From the NCBI RefSeq assembly GCF_014076845.1, contig NZ_JACGUT010000076.1, positions 1 through 41,491 on the forward strand: 41,491 nucleotides of DNA, in the 5' to 3' direction. The notes under the pieces are model-generated. The model did no database searches, was not told the DNA's origin, and worked only from the letters and a program-made list of their open reading frames with translations. Position 1 is the stretch's first letter, and each line of letters opens with the position of its first letter. This stretch comes from Colwellia sp. MB3u-41. Its GTDB lineage: Bacteria; Pseudomonadota; Gammaproteobacteria; Enterobacterales; Alteromonadaceae. A program made the translations under genes and the position numbers. This document shows, piece after piece, positions 36,460 to 41,491 of this stretch.

Positions 36460-36560
36460 GTATAACAAGCCATTCAAGCAGGACAAATAACAGTTGGCTA
36501 TTTGCTCCTTCGTCGCTTATTTTAGCCAACTATTATCTGCCTCTTAATGGGGCGTTATAC
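36460..36560 (+). repeat. attC3
   Basis: GTATAAC to GTTATAC. Near-identical to attC2 with small differences in the right arm (CTATTATCTGCC). The cassette start TTATACG is complementary to CGTATAA here. Confidence 0.95.
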
Positions 36561-36574
36561 GTTTAAGGATATTT

Positions 36575-36865
36575 ATGGAGATTAAGGCTTGTCCAGAATG
36601 TACAAAAAGGATTTCGCGCAGTTGGTATGTCTTTAGCGGATTAAATGAATCTTATAGTTGTATTCATTGTTCAGCTCTTATTAAGTGGAATGATAATGCT
36701 TATTTTTTTAGAATTTCTCAAATTGTTTTATTTGTAATATTATTCTATTCGTTTTTTACTTTATCTAAAATTATTGGTGTAGGTTTTTTATTAGCTCTTT
36801 CTCTTACAGAAGTAATCTCAAACTTTATTCCATCTAAATGGCTTGTTAAGTTGGGTAATAAATAA
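36575..36865 (+). CDS. Cassette 4: zinc-ribbon membrane protein
   Basis: A 96-residue protein. The N-terminus has two CxxC pairs, CPEC (6-9) and CIHC (29-32), forming a zinc-ribbon-like domain. Two membrane helices follow (about 45-64 and 67-85). Small zinc-ribbon membrane proteins of this plan are common in cassettes and of unknown role. AAGGA sits seven bases before the ATG. Confidence 0.78.
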   Translation: MEIKACPECTKRISRSWYVFSGLNESYSCIHCSALIKWNDNAYFFRISQIVLFVILFYSFFTLSKIIGVGFLLALSLTEVISNFIPSKWLVKLGNK

Positions 36866-36867
36866 AC

Positions 36868-36968
36868 GTATAACAAGCCATTCAAGCAGGACTTTTAACA
36901 GTTGGCTAGGTTCCGCTTCGCTTCACATTTTAGCCAACAATTAAAAGCCTCTTAATGGGGCGTTATAT
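36868..36968 (+). repeat. attC4
   Basis: GTATAAC to GTTATAT. Arms CTTTTAACAGTTGGCTA and TTAGCCAACAATTAAAAG pair. The loop GGTTCCGCTTCGCTTCACAT is shared in part with attC5. Confidence 0.94.
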
Positions 36969-36987
36969 GCAAAACGGAGTTTGGCAC

Positions 36988-37368
36988 TTGAAATTAATTT
37001 TTATCTTCTTACTATTTTCTTTTCCTATCTTTGTAAATGCTAATGAATACTTATGTGCTATTAAAAAAGTATCTTCATTAGCCAATTCAGGCTACATGGA
37101 AAATGAATATGAAGAGCCATATGTTGGTAAAACTTTCAGGGTAAATAAATCTACAGGGGTTATGACTGGAATAATTCAGAATACGCTTGGTGGAACACCA
37201 CAAGTTGTTCAAGAGACCAATAAAGATTGGTCATATAAAGCTGTAACTCATAGTGTCACTAATCACGTAGATGTGTATTATCTATATGTAAAAGATCTTA
37301 ATAATGCACAGCATAAGCCTTTTATGTTTATCCAGTCTGGATATATATTTCATGGTCTATGTGAGTAA
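36988..37368 (+). CDS. Cassette 5: small exported protein
   Basis: A 126-residue protein with a clear signal peptide (KLIFIFLLFSFPIFVNA, cleavage before NEYLC) and a mature part with two cysteines (NEYLC near the new N-terminus and GLCE at the very end) that could pair. An ATG at 36967 in frame lies inside the recombination site. The TTG at 36988 is preferred because ACGGAG lies eight bases before it and it begins the signal peptide directly. No family recognised. Confidence 0.7.
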   Translation: MKLIFIFLLFSFPIFVNANEYLCAIKKVSSLANSGYMENEYEEPYVGKTFRVNKSTGVMTGIIQNTLGGTPQVVQETNKDWSYKAVTHSVTNHVDVYYLYVKDLNNAQHKPFMFIQSGYIFHGLCE

Positions 37369-37374
37369 GTTTGC

Positions 37375-37474
37375 ATATAACAAGCTGTTCAAGCGGGACA
37401 AATTACAGTTGGCTGGTTCCGCTCCGCTTCACATTTTAGCCAACTACAATTTGCCCCTTAACAGGGCGTTATAT
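37375..37474 (+). repeat. attC5
   Basis: ATATAAC to GTTATAT. Arms AAATTACAGTTGGCTG and TAGCCAACTACAATTT pair. It belongs with attC6 in having GCTGTTCAAGCGGG and CCCCTTAACAGGGC outer arms. Confidence 0.94.
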
Positions 37475-37487
37475 ACCTAGGGAAGTT

Positions 37488-37928
37488 ATGGTCGCTCATT
37501 CAAAATTTGTTCAAATATTAGCTTACGTTTGTGCTGTGATTCTTATTCCAGTATACGTTTTTGGTTCTATAGCTTTATTTTATGCAACTTATAAATCAAC
37601 TTTAAATCCTGACGTGCTAATTACATTATTTATTGCTGCTGTTGCTATTGTAGTTTCTTTTTTCGGTTACAAAAGTATGTATTTATTAATTCGTTTTATC
37701 AAAACTCTCAAGGCTAGTTTTGAATTTGACGAAAATGGAATATGTTTAAATTTTCAAAGTAATTCCCAAAAATATACTTGGGATGAACTTGAAAATTCAA
37801 AAGACTATCCAAGTTGCCAAATTTTTTGTTTAATCGATGATAGTGGTAATCATCTTTATTCTATTTGGGAGTATGCTTCTAATTACTCACAATTTAGAAA
37901 GTTAGCTTTAGAGAAAATCGGTATATAA
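37488..37928 (+). CDS. Cassette 6: two-helix membrane protein with PH-like C-terminal domain
   Basis: A 146-residue protein with two N-terminal helices (about 10-32 and 42-70) and a soluble C-terminal half (ASFEFDENGICLNFQSNSQKYTWDEL). The pattern of beta strands resembles bacterial PH-like or YcxB-like domains. Function unknown. AGGGAAG precedes the ATG. The TAA stop lies inside the first arm of attC6. Confidence 0.75.
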   Translation: MVAHSKFVQILAYVCAVILIPVYVFGSIALFYATYKSTLNPDVLITLFIAAVAIVVSFFGYKSMYLLIRFIKTLKASFEFDENGICLNFQSNSQKYTWDELENSKDYPSCQIFCLIDDSGNHLYSIWEYASNYSQFRKLALEKIGI

Positions 37929-38020
37929 CAAGCTGTTCAAGCGGGACAAATAACAGTTGGCTGTTTCGCTCCGCTCACATTATAGCCAACTACAATTTGC
38001 CCCTTAACAGGGCGTTATAG
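37923..38020 (+). repeat. attC6
   Basis: ATATAAC to GTTATAG. Outer arms as attC5; the loop CTGTTTCGCTCCGCTCACATTA differs. The cassette start TTATATAC is complementary to GTATATAA here. Confidence 0.94.
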
Positions 38021-38023
38021 CGC

Positions 38024-38419
38024 ATGATGAAATTATCTAGTCAGTCACAAAGAAATATTGGAGCGGCTTTAGCAAGTCCTGTTATTTTGGTGCCTGTAAT
38101 TAGCATAATTGGAAATATATATAGCTATGCATCTAATCCAGCAATGTTTAATTTTGAAGAGCTTAAGCTTGTAATTGCATTCTCGGTTCTAACTCTAATG
38201 TATGCATATCCGATTACAATAGTGTTTGGTTCTATTTCAGCCGTTGTATTGCAAAATTTTGGGTTGTTTAAATTACAGTATGTTTTACCAATTAGTCTGA
38301 TACCCACTCTATATTTTCATTTGAGGTGGCATTTAAGTTTAAATTGGTTAAGTATATTTATGTTTTGCTCCTTAGTTGTGGCTTTAACTTTTTGGTTAAT
38401 ATATAAATGGTTAAAGTAG
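38024..38419 (+). CDS. Cassette 7: polytopic membrane protein of unknown function
   Basis: A 131-residue hydrophobic protein with about four membrane helices (near 13-32, 46-75, 83-97 and 104-128). The ATG at 38024 is only nine bases from the cassette boundary, so no ribosome binding site fits inside the cassette. The AGGG of the preceding attC is the only purine stretch upstream. ATG 38027 is an alternative. No family recognised. Confidence 0.73.
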   Translation: MMKLSSQSQRNIGAALASPVILVPVISIIGNIYSYASNPAMFNFEELKLVIAFSVLTLMYAYPITIVFGSISAVVLQNFGLFKLQYVLPISLIPTLYFHLRWHLSLNWLSIFMFCSLVVALTFWLIYKWLK

Positions 38420-38421
38420 CG

Positions 38422-38521
38422 CTATAACAAGCCGTTCAAGAGGGAAAATTTACAGTTGGCTGTTTTCACTCCGTTCAACATTTTAGCCAACAATAAATTT
38501 CCCCTTAACGGGGCGTTAGGC
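38422..38521 (+). repeat. attC7
   Basis: CTATAAC to GTTAGGC. Arms AAATTTACAGTTGGCTG and TAGCCAACAATAAATTT pair; the left side GCCGTTCAAGAGGG is distinctive. Confidence 0.93.
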
Positions 38522-38537
38522 ATACAAGGAGAGTTCA

Positions 38538-39002
38538 GTGAAAAAATTAACTTTAGTATTTATATCCCTTATTTTATCTTTTTCAAGTTTAGCAAAGGAC
38601 AAATTTTCGACAGAACAGTTAATCGAAAAAGCCAAGATATTTGTATCAGCCAAAAATGCTCGCCAACAACCAAATACAACCACCAAAGAAATAGATCATT
38701 ATATATCGCTATTGTCTGATAATTTCATTGATGAACATGTAAAATTTAAGTTTACGTATACGGATAAATCGAAACTTCGTTCAGACATGGTTGGTAAACT
38801 AAAAGATGAAGTTATAAACAGCAATATTGAGATAAACGAAATTATGGTAGGGGCTAATGTTGTTTTTATAAAAATGACTGAAATGGGTAAAGTTAAGCCT
38901 GCACATTTAGATAAAATCATTGAATATAGTAAAACTAATATTGTCTCATTAGAATTTAACGAATCAGGTTTAATAAAGCATATTCGCCGACACCACGGTT
39001 AA
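38538..39002 (+). CDS. Cassette 8: exported NTF2/SnoaL-like protein
   Basis: A 154-residue protein with a signal peptide (KKLTLVFISLILSFSSLA). The mature domain (HYISLLSDNFIDEHVKF... and ...FNESGLIKHIRRHHG) resembles NTF2/SnoaL-like folds, a cone-shaped domain used by many small binding proteins and enzymes. The start is GTG at 38538, with AAGGAGAG eight bases upstream. No catalytic residues can be assigned. Confidence 0.75.
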   Translation: MKKLTLVFISLILSFSSLAKDKFSTEQLIEKAKIFVSAKNARQQPNTTTKEIDHYISLLSDNFIDEHVKFKFTYTDKSKLRSDMVGKLKDEVINSNIEINEIMVGANVVFIKMTEMGKVKPAHLDKIIEYSKTNIVSLEFNESGLIKHIRRHHG

Positions 39003-39007
39003 TGTAT

Positions 39008-39109
39008 GCCTAACAAGCAATTCAAGACGGACAAATAACAGTTTGCTGTTTGCACTCCGTTTCAACATTTTAGCAAACTGTTATTTGCCGCTTAATATGG
39101 GCGTTATAT
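39008..39109 (+). repeat. attC8
   Basis: GCCTAAC to GTTATAT. The arms contain AAATAACAGTTTGCTG and TAGCAAACTGTTATTT, so TTTGC replaces the usual TTGGC, matching attC13. The cassette start TTAGGCAT is complementary to ATGCCTAA here. Confidence 0.93.
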
Positions 39110-39124
39110 CTCTAAAGAGGTCTG

Positions 39125-39610
39125 GTGAAATTTTCATATAAAGAGCACAAAGAAATATTATTATTTCTACTTTTACCTATCATTATTCTAGTCGTTCGAT
39201 TTGATGATATTAGAGGGAGCTTTTTCTTAAATACAATCGAGTTTATTGAAACCGATGGACAGATTAATAAGTCTGATATTAGTCATGGTTCTAAACCAAG
39301 GTTTAAATTTGATATCATTTACCAATATAAAGTAAATGGTAAATCCTATGAATCAAATCGGATAGGATTTGGATTTAAAGGAAGCGATAAAAAACAAAAT
39401 GTAGACCTAATTATTAATCGTTATCCTATTGGCAAAAGAGTAGCAGTATACTTTGATAAAAGTAATCCTAGTTTCTCTGTACTAGAACCTGAAAGGAATA
39501 GTAAGTTTGGCTTTATATTTCTTTCTGTTTTGTATTTAATGGGCGTAGGTTTAGTAATTTATGCTTTGGTTAAATCGAGATATAACAAGCCATTCAAGCA
39601 GGACAAATAA
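39125..39610 (+). CDS. Cassette 9: DUF3592-family membrane protein
   Basis: A 161-residue protein with one helix at about 11-25, an extracytoplasmic domain and a second helix at about 130-150. The middle part (FDIIYQYKVNGKSYESNRIGFG... and ...YPIGKRVAVYFDKSNPSFSVLEP) is typical of DUF3592, of unknown function. GTG start at 39125 with AAAGAGG upstream. There is no stop before attC9, so the last residues (YNKPFKQDK) are encoded by the attC arm. Confidence 0.83.
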   Translation: MKFSYKEHKEILLFLLLPIIILVVRFDDIRGSFFLNTIEFIETDGQINKSDISHGSKPRFKFDIIYQYKVNGKSYESNRIGFGFKGSDKKQNVDLIINRYPIGKRVAVYFDKSNPSFSVLEPERNSKFGFIFLSVLYLMGVGLVIYALVKSRYNKPFKQDK

Positions 39611-39680
39611 CAGTTGACTATTTGCTCCTTCGTCGCTTATTTTAGCCAACTATTATTTGCCTCTTAATGGGGCGTTATAG
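39580..39680 (+). repeat. attC9
   Basis: ATATAAC to GTTATAG. Nearly identical to attC2, attC3 and attC11, with GACTA for GGCTA in the left arm. Its left part is also the coding end of the cassette 9 gene. Confidence 0.95.
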
Positions 39681-39889
39681 GCGCGGCTATTTTAATTCTG
39701 TTTATTGAAGCTGGACCTATTTTAAGTGGTATAAATCCATTTTTAGCAACAGAAGGCAGTCAAGCGTTTCAAGTACTTATTTGGGTACAACTTGCTTGGT
39801 TTATGATTGAGTTCATGACTATGTTAACTAATAACAAAAGAAGAGCTGTTCACGACTTTATTGCAGGGTCAGTGGTTACGCGCCTCTAA
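39677..39889 (+). pseudogene. Cassette 10: RDD-family C-terminal fragment without start codon
   Basis: The frame is open from the cassette boundary to TAA 39887-39889. It encodes two hydrophobic segments (AAILILFIEAGPIL and VLIWVQLAWFMIEFMTML), then TNNKRRAVHDFIAGSVVTRL. That ending is the conserved C-terminus of RDD membrane proteins. The N-terminal RDD part is missing. No ATG, GTG or TTG lies upstream; the first ATG (39807) would leave only about 27 residues. The cassette ends still pair with each other (TTATAGGCGC with GCGCCTCTAA, one mismatch), so the boundaries are native and the deletion predates or accompanied cassette formation. Confidence 0.75.
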
Positions 39890-39983
39890 CAAGCCACTCA
39901 AGCAGGACAAATAACAGTTGGCTTTGTTCGCTTCGCTCTCTATTTTAGCCAACTATCATTTGCCTCTTAGTGGGGCGTTAGGT
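39884..39983 (+). repeat. attC10
   Basis: CTCTAAC to GTTAGGT. Left side AAGCCACTCAAGCAGG and right side CTCTTAGTGGGGC; the loop TTTGTTCGCTTCGCTCTCTAT is shared with attC12. Confidence 0.94.
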
Positions 39984-39992
39984 GTTTAGAAT

Positions 39993-40295
39993 ATGAATCG
40001 ATTTTTTGTATTATTAGCACTGCTTTTTGTTTCGGATGTTTTTGCTAATGAATGTCCTACTCGGTATACGATCAAAGTAGAGCACATGTTAGTTAATGAC
40101 GATTTAGGCTCAATTGATACAACAGGCAAGTTGGAGAAATTCACTCATCATGATTACTCCATTAGCTGTAACATTAAAATTAATAATCGAAATTTTAAGT
40201 GGTTTACTGATGAGATAGATACTCGGTTTTTATTACAAGAGTCTATAGAAAATGGAGTTGTTTATTACGGCTTGTTTCGTCTAAAAAACACCTAA
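39993..40295 (+). CDS. Cassette 11: small exported protein
   Basis: A 100-residue protein with a signal peptide (NRFFVLLALLFVSDVFA, cleavage before NECP) and two cysteines in the mature part (NECP and SISC) that may form a disulfide. No family recognised. The stop codon TAA is part of the first arm of attC11. The ribosome binding site is weak (TTTAGAAT). Confidence 0.7.
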   Translation: MNRFFVLLALLFVSDVFANECPTRYTIKVEHMLVNDDLGSIDTTGKLEKFTHHDYSISCNIKINNRNFKWFTDEIDTRFLLQESIENGVVYYGLFRLKNT

Positions 40296-40390
40296 CAAGG
40301 CATTCAAGCAGGACAAATAACAGTTGGCTATTTGCTCCTTCGTCGCTTATTTTAGCCAACTATCATTTGCCTCTTAATGGGGCGTTAGGG
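40290..40390 (+). repeat. attC11
   Basis: ACCTAAC to GTTAGGG. Same body as attC2 and attC3, with AAGGCATTC at the left. The cassette start TTAGGTGT is complementary to ACACCTAA here. Confidence 0.95.
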
Positions 40391-40398
40391 TTACAGAA

Positions 40399-40770
40399 AT
40401 ATATGGAAGCATCGTTCGACGTAAATGGAAAAAATTTGAAGTTGATTTTTCATTATTTGGTGCTGAAAAGTACTATTACGACGGCACTCTTTTGAAAAAA
40501 CGTAGAAGTTTTAAATTCAATGACCGTTTAGTATTTGATACTGAGGAAGGTAAAATTGAAATAGTTGTATCGCTTTCTACTGAAAACTGGTCAACGCAAG
40601 CATTTATTAATGATAGATTAATTGTAGACGAGCTGTTTCCTGAAATTAAAAAAAAGATTGAAGACAGAAAAAATTCTAATGGAGTAAGTCAATTGAGTAT
40701 GTTTAAAAAAGTTATTTTATGGTGCGTTCTAACTATTGTTTTTATAGCTATATTTCAGTGGGCTAAGTAA
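40399..40770 (+). CDS. Cassette 12: tail-anchored protein, start codon unclear
   Basis: The frame is open from inside the recombination site to TAA 40768-40770. It reads IYGSIVRRKWKKFEVDFSLF, continues YYYDGTLLKKRRSFKFNDRL and ends in one membrane helix (KVILWCVLTIVFIAIFQW). The coherent beta-rich sequence upstream of the first TTG (40492) suggests the protein begins earlier, but only ATA (40399, with AGGG eight bases before it) is near. ATG 40403 is in another frame and gives 30 residues. Either a rare start, a one-base shift just after ATG 40403, or a truncated gene starting at TTG 40492 (92 residues). No family recognised. Confidence 0.6.
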   Translation: MYGSIVRRKWKKFEVDFSLFGAEKYYYDGTLLKKRRSFKFNDRLVFDTEEGKIEIVVSLSTENWSTQAFINDRLIVDELFPEIKKKIEDRKNSNGVSQLSMFKKVILWCVLTIVFIAIFQWAK

Positions 40771-40870
40771 CCCTAACAAGCCACTCAAGCAGGACAAATA
40801 ACAGTTGGCTTTGTTCGCTTCGCTCTCTATTATAACCAACTATTATTTGCCTCTTAGTGGGGCGTTATAT
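40771..40870 (+). repeat. attC12
   Basis: CCCTAAC to GTTATAT. Matches attC10, but the right inner arm reads TATAACCAAC rather than TTTAGCCAAC. The cassette start TTAGGGTT is complementary to AACCCTAA here. Confidence 0.94.
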
Positions 40871-40884
40871 AGCACGGAGGCATC

Positions 40885-41280
40885 ATGCGTAAGATTCTAC
40901 TATTAATATCAATTTATCCTTTTATCTTTGCTTATGCAGAAAAGATTGATAAATGTGATTTCATGAAAAAAGCTGATGAAATCTTATTATCAGATCCAGT
41001 TGAGGATGCTAAATTGTATAAACATACAGGTCCACAAAGGTTCTTAGCTATTTCAAATGGAAGAACTCCAACAGTATCTGTAAAAGGTTTTTATAGTGAT
41101 AATGAATTGTCATGCGTATATAAACAATACGAATTTAATTATATCGAAGCGGGTTATGACGTAATTCGTTGTAAGGGACAGACAATTAAAGGAGAATTTT
41201 TGGTTGATTATGCAGCTAAATATAATAAACAGCTTGTAACCCAATACAAAAAAATGGGCTTGTATAAATGTGCTATATAA
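40885..41280 (+). CDS. Cassette 13: small exported protein
   Basis: A 131-residue protein with a signal peptide (RKILLLISIYPFIFAYA, cleavage before EKIDKC). The mature domain has four cysteines (DKCDF, LSCVY, IRCKG and YKCAI), consistent with two disulfides in the periplasm. CGGAGG lies six bases before the ATG, the best ribosome binding site in the array. Its TAA stop is inside the first arm of attC13. No family recognised. Confidence 0.75.
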   Translation: MRKILLLISIYPFIFAYAEKIDKCDFMKKADEILLSDPVEDAKLYKHTGPQRFLAISNGRTPTVSVKGFYSDNELSCVYKQYEFNYIEAGYDVIRCKGQTIKGEFLVDYAAKYNKQLVTQYKKMGLYKCAI

Positions 41281-41376
41281 CAAGCATTTCAAGCGGGACT
41301 GCTAACAGTTTGCTCGATTTCGCTTCGCTACACAATTTTAGCAAACTATTATCAGCCCCTTAAATGGGCGTTATAA
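41275..41376 (+). repeat. attC13
   Basis: ATATAAC to GTTATAA. Divergent body with GCTAACAGTTTGCTCG and TTAGCAAACTATTATCAGC arms and a CAAGCATTTCAAGCGGG left side. Confidence 0.92.
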
Positions 41377-41391
41377 CTCAAGTTCAAAGTC

Positions 41392-41420
41392 TTGTACTTA
41401 CATCTAGTTTTAACTATACT
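41392..41420 (+). promoter_or_regulatory. Sigma-70 promoter inside cassette 14
   Basis: TTGTAC (41392-41397) and TATACT (41415-41420) are separated by exactly 17 bp. An inverted repeat TAGTT-TT-AACTA (41405-41416) overlaps the -10 box and could be an autorepressor operator. It lies 36 bp before the antitoxin ATG. Confidence 0.7.
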
Positions 41421-41455
41421 TAGTGCCATACATAGTACAACTAAAGGTATTACTC

Positions 41456-41491
41456 ATGAGTAGACTTCATTTTGATCAAGATATTCAACCA
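41456..41491 (+). CDS. Cassette 14: start of a probable Phd/YefM-type antitoxin (cut by window edge)
   Basis: Twelve codons are visible (MSRLHFDQDIQP). This opening is typical of Phd/YefM-family antitoxins found in toxin-antitoxin cassettes of chromosomal integrons. AAAGG lies eight bases before the ATG, and the cassette has its own promoter, as such cassettes usually do. The toxin gene would lie beyond the window. The call rests on a short sequence. Confidence 0.55.
   Translation, partial: MSRLHFDQDIQP

Larger units (their letters stand above)
34316..41491 (+). mobile_element. Chromosomal integron: intI, attI and 13 complete cassettes plus the start of a 14th
   Basis: An integron integrase on the minus strand faces away from a tandem array of short genes on the plus strand. 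Each gene is followed by a conserved, imperfectly palindromic site of about 100 bp. All cassettes have the same orientation. Boundaries (G/TT cut) lie after 35503, 35795, 36144, 36554, 36962, 37468, 38014, 38515, 39103, 39674, 39977, 40384, 40864 and 41370. The attC sites are very similar to one another, as in sedentary chromosomal integrons. The array continues beyond the right edge. Confidence 0.96.

Noticed and set aside
36123-36473. A 116-codon minus-strand frame opposite cassette 3
   Set aside because: It is antisense to the cassette 3 gene and runs into attC sequence at both ends; cassette genes here all read on the plus strand.
38456-38719. An 87-codon plus-strand frame starting inside attC7
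   Set aside because: It begins in the attC stem and overlaps the cassette 8 gene in another frame. The latter has a signal peptide and a strong ribosome binding site.
35704-41376. Regular spaced repeats, considered as a CRISPR array
   Set aside because: The repeats are about 100 bp, imperfectly palindromic, spaced 190-490 bp apart and alternate with genes; adjacent is an integron integrase, not cas genes.

Overview
The window looks like chromosomal DNA of a marine gammaproteobacterium of the order Alteromonadales, most likely Colwellia or a close relative. This is inferred from the AT-rich composition, the protein sequences, and the gene order cbb3 oxidase - ccoI/ccoS - fnr - uspE - ttcA. 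No database search was possible, so the genus is an inference.

Bases 1-11,600 (all minus strand) form a respiration block. The high-oxygen-affinity cbb3 oxidase operon ccoNOQP (8326-11563) ends in a hairpin terminator. It is followed by the assembly genes fixH, ccoI, ccoS and a TauE/SafE-like membrane protein, then the oxygen sensor fnr, a tandem universal stress protein uspE, the tRNA thiolase ttcA, and a damaged purine permease gene that runs off the left edge. FNR-box-like sites lie upstream of ccoN and uspE, which fits control by the FNR encoded in the same block.

Bases 11,600-34,200 are ordinary chromosome. They hold a probable lipoprotein with no standard start codon, a LysE-type exporter, a zinc acylase/desuccinylase, and a small membrane protein. 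Next come the tightly packed recC-recB-recD genes (RecBCD exonuclease V), DUF3087, a frameshifted glyoxalase-like gene, two small DUF proteins, an unknown protein and a CBS-domain protein. The block closes with the RNA helicase hrpA, a PilZ protein, rlmI, acylphosphatase and a quinone oxidoreductase.

Bases 34,316-41,491 are a chromosomal (sedentary-type) integron. It has a divergent integrase gene with a textbook LexA box, an attI junction at about 35503/35504, and 13 complete gene cassettes in one orientation, each closed by an attC site of about 100 bp. A 14th cassette begins at the right edge with its own promoter and the first 12 codons of a Phd/YefM-type antitoxin. For every complete cassette the first bases are complementary to the first arm of its own attC, which fixes the boundaries. 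All 13 complete cassettes carry a small reading frame predicted to be membrane-embedded or exported. Two of them (10 and 12) have no normal start codon. The integron is the accessory and most novel part of the window.
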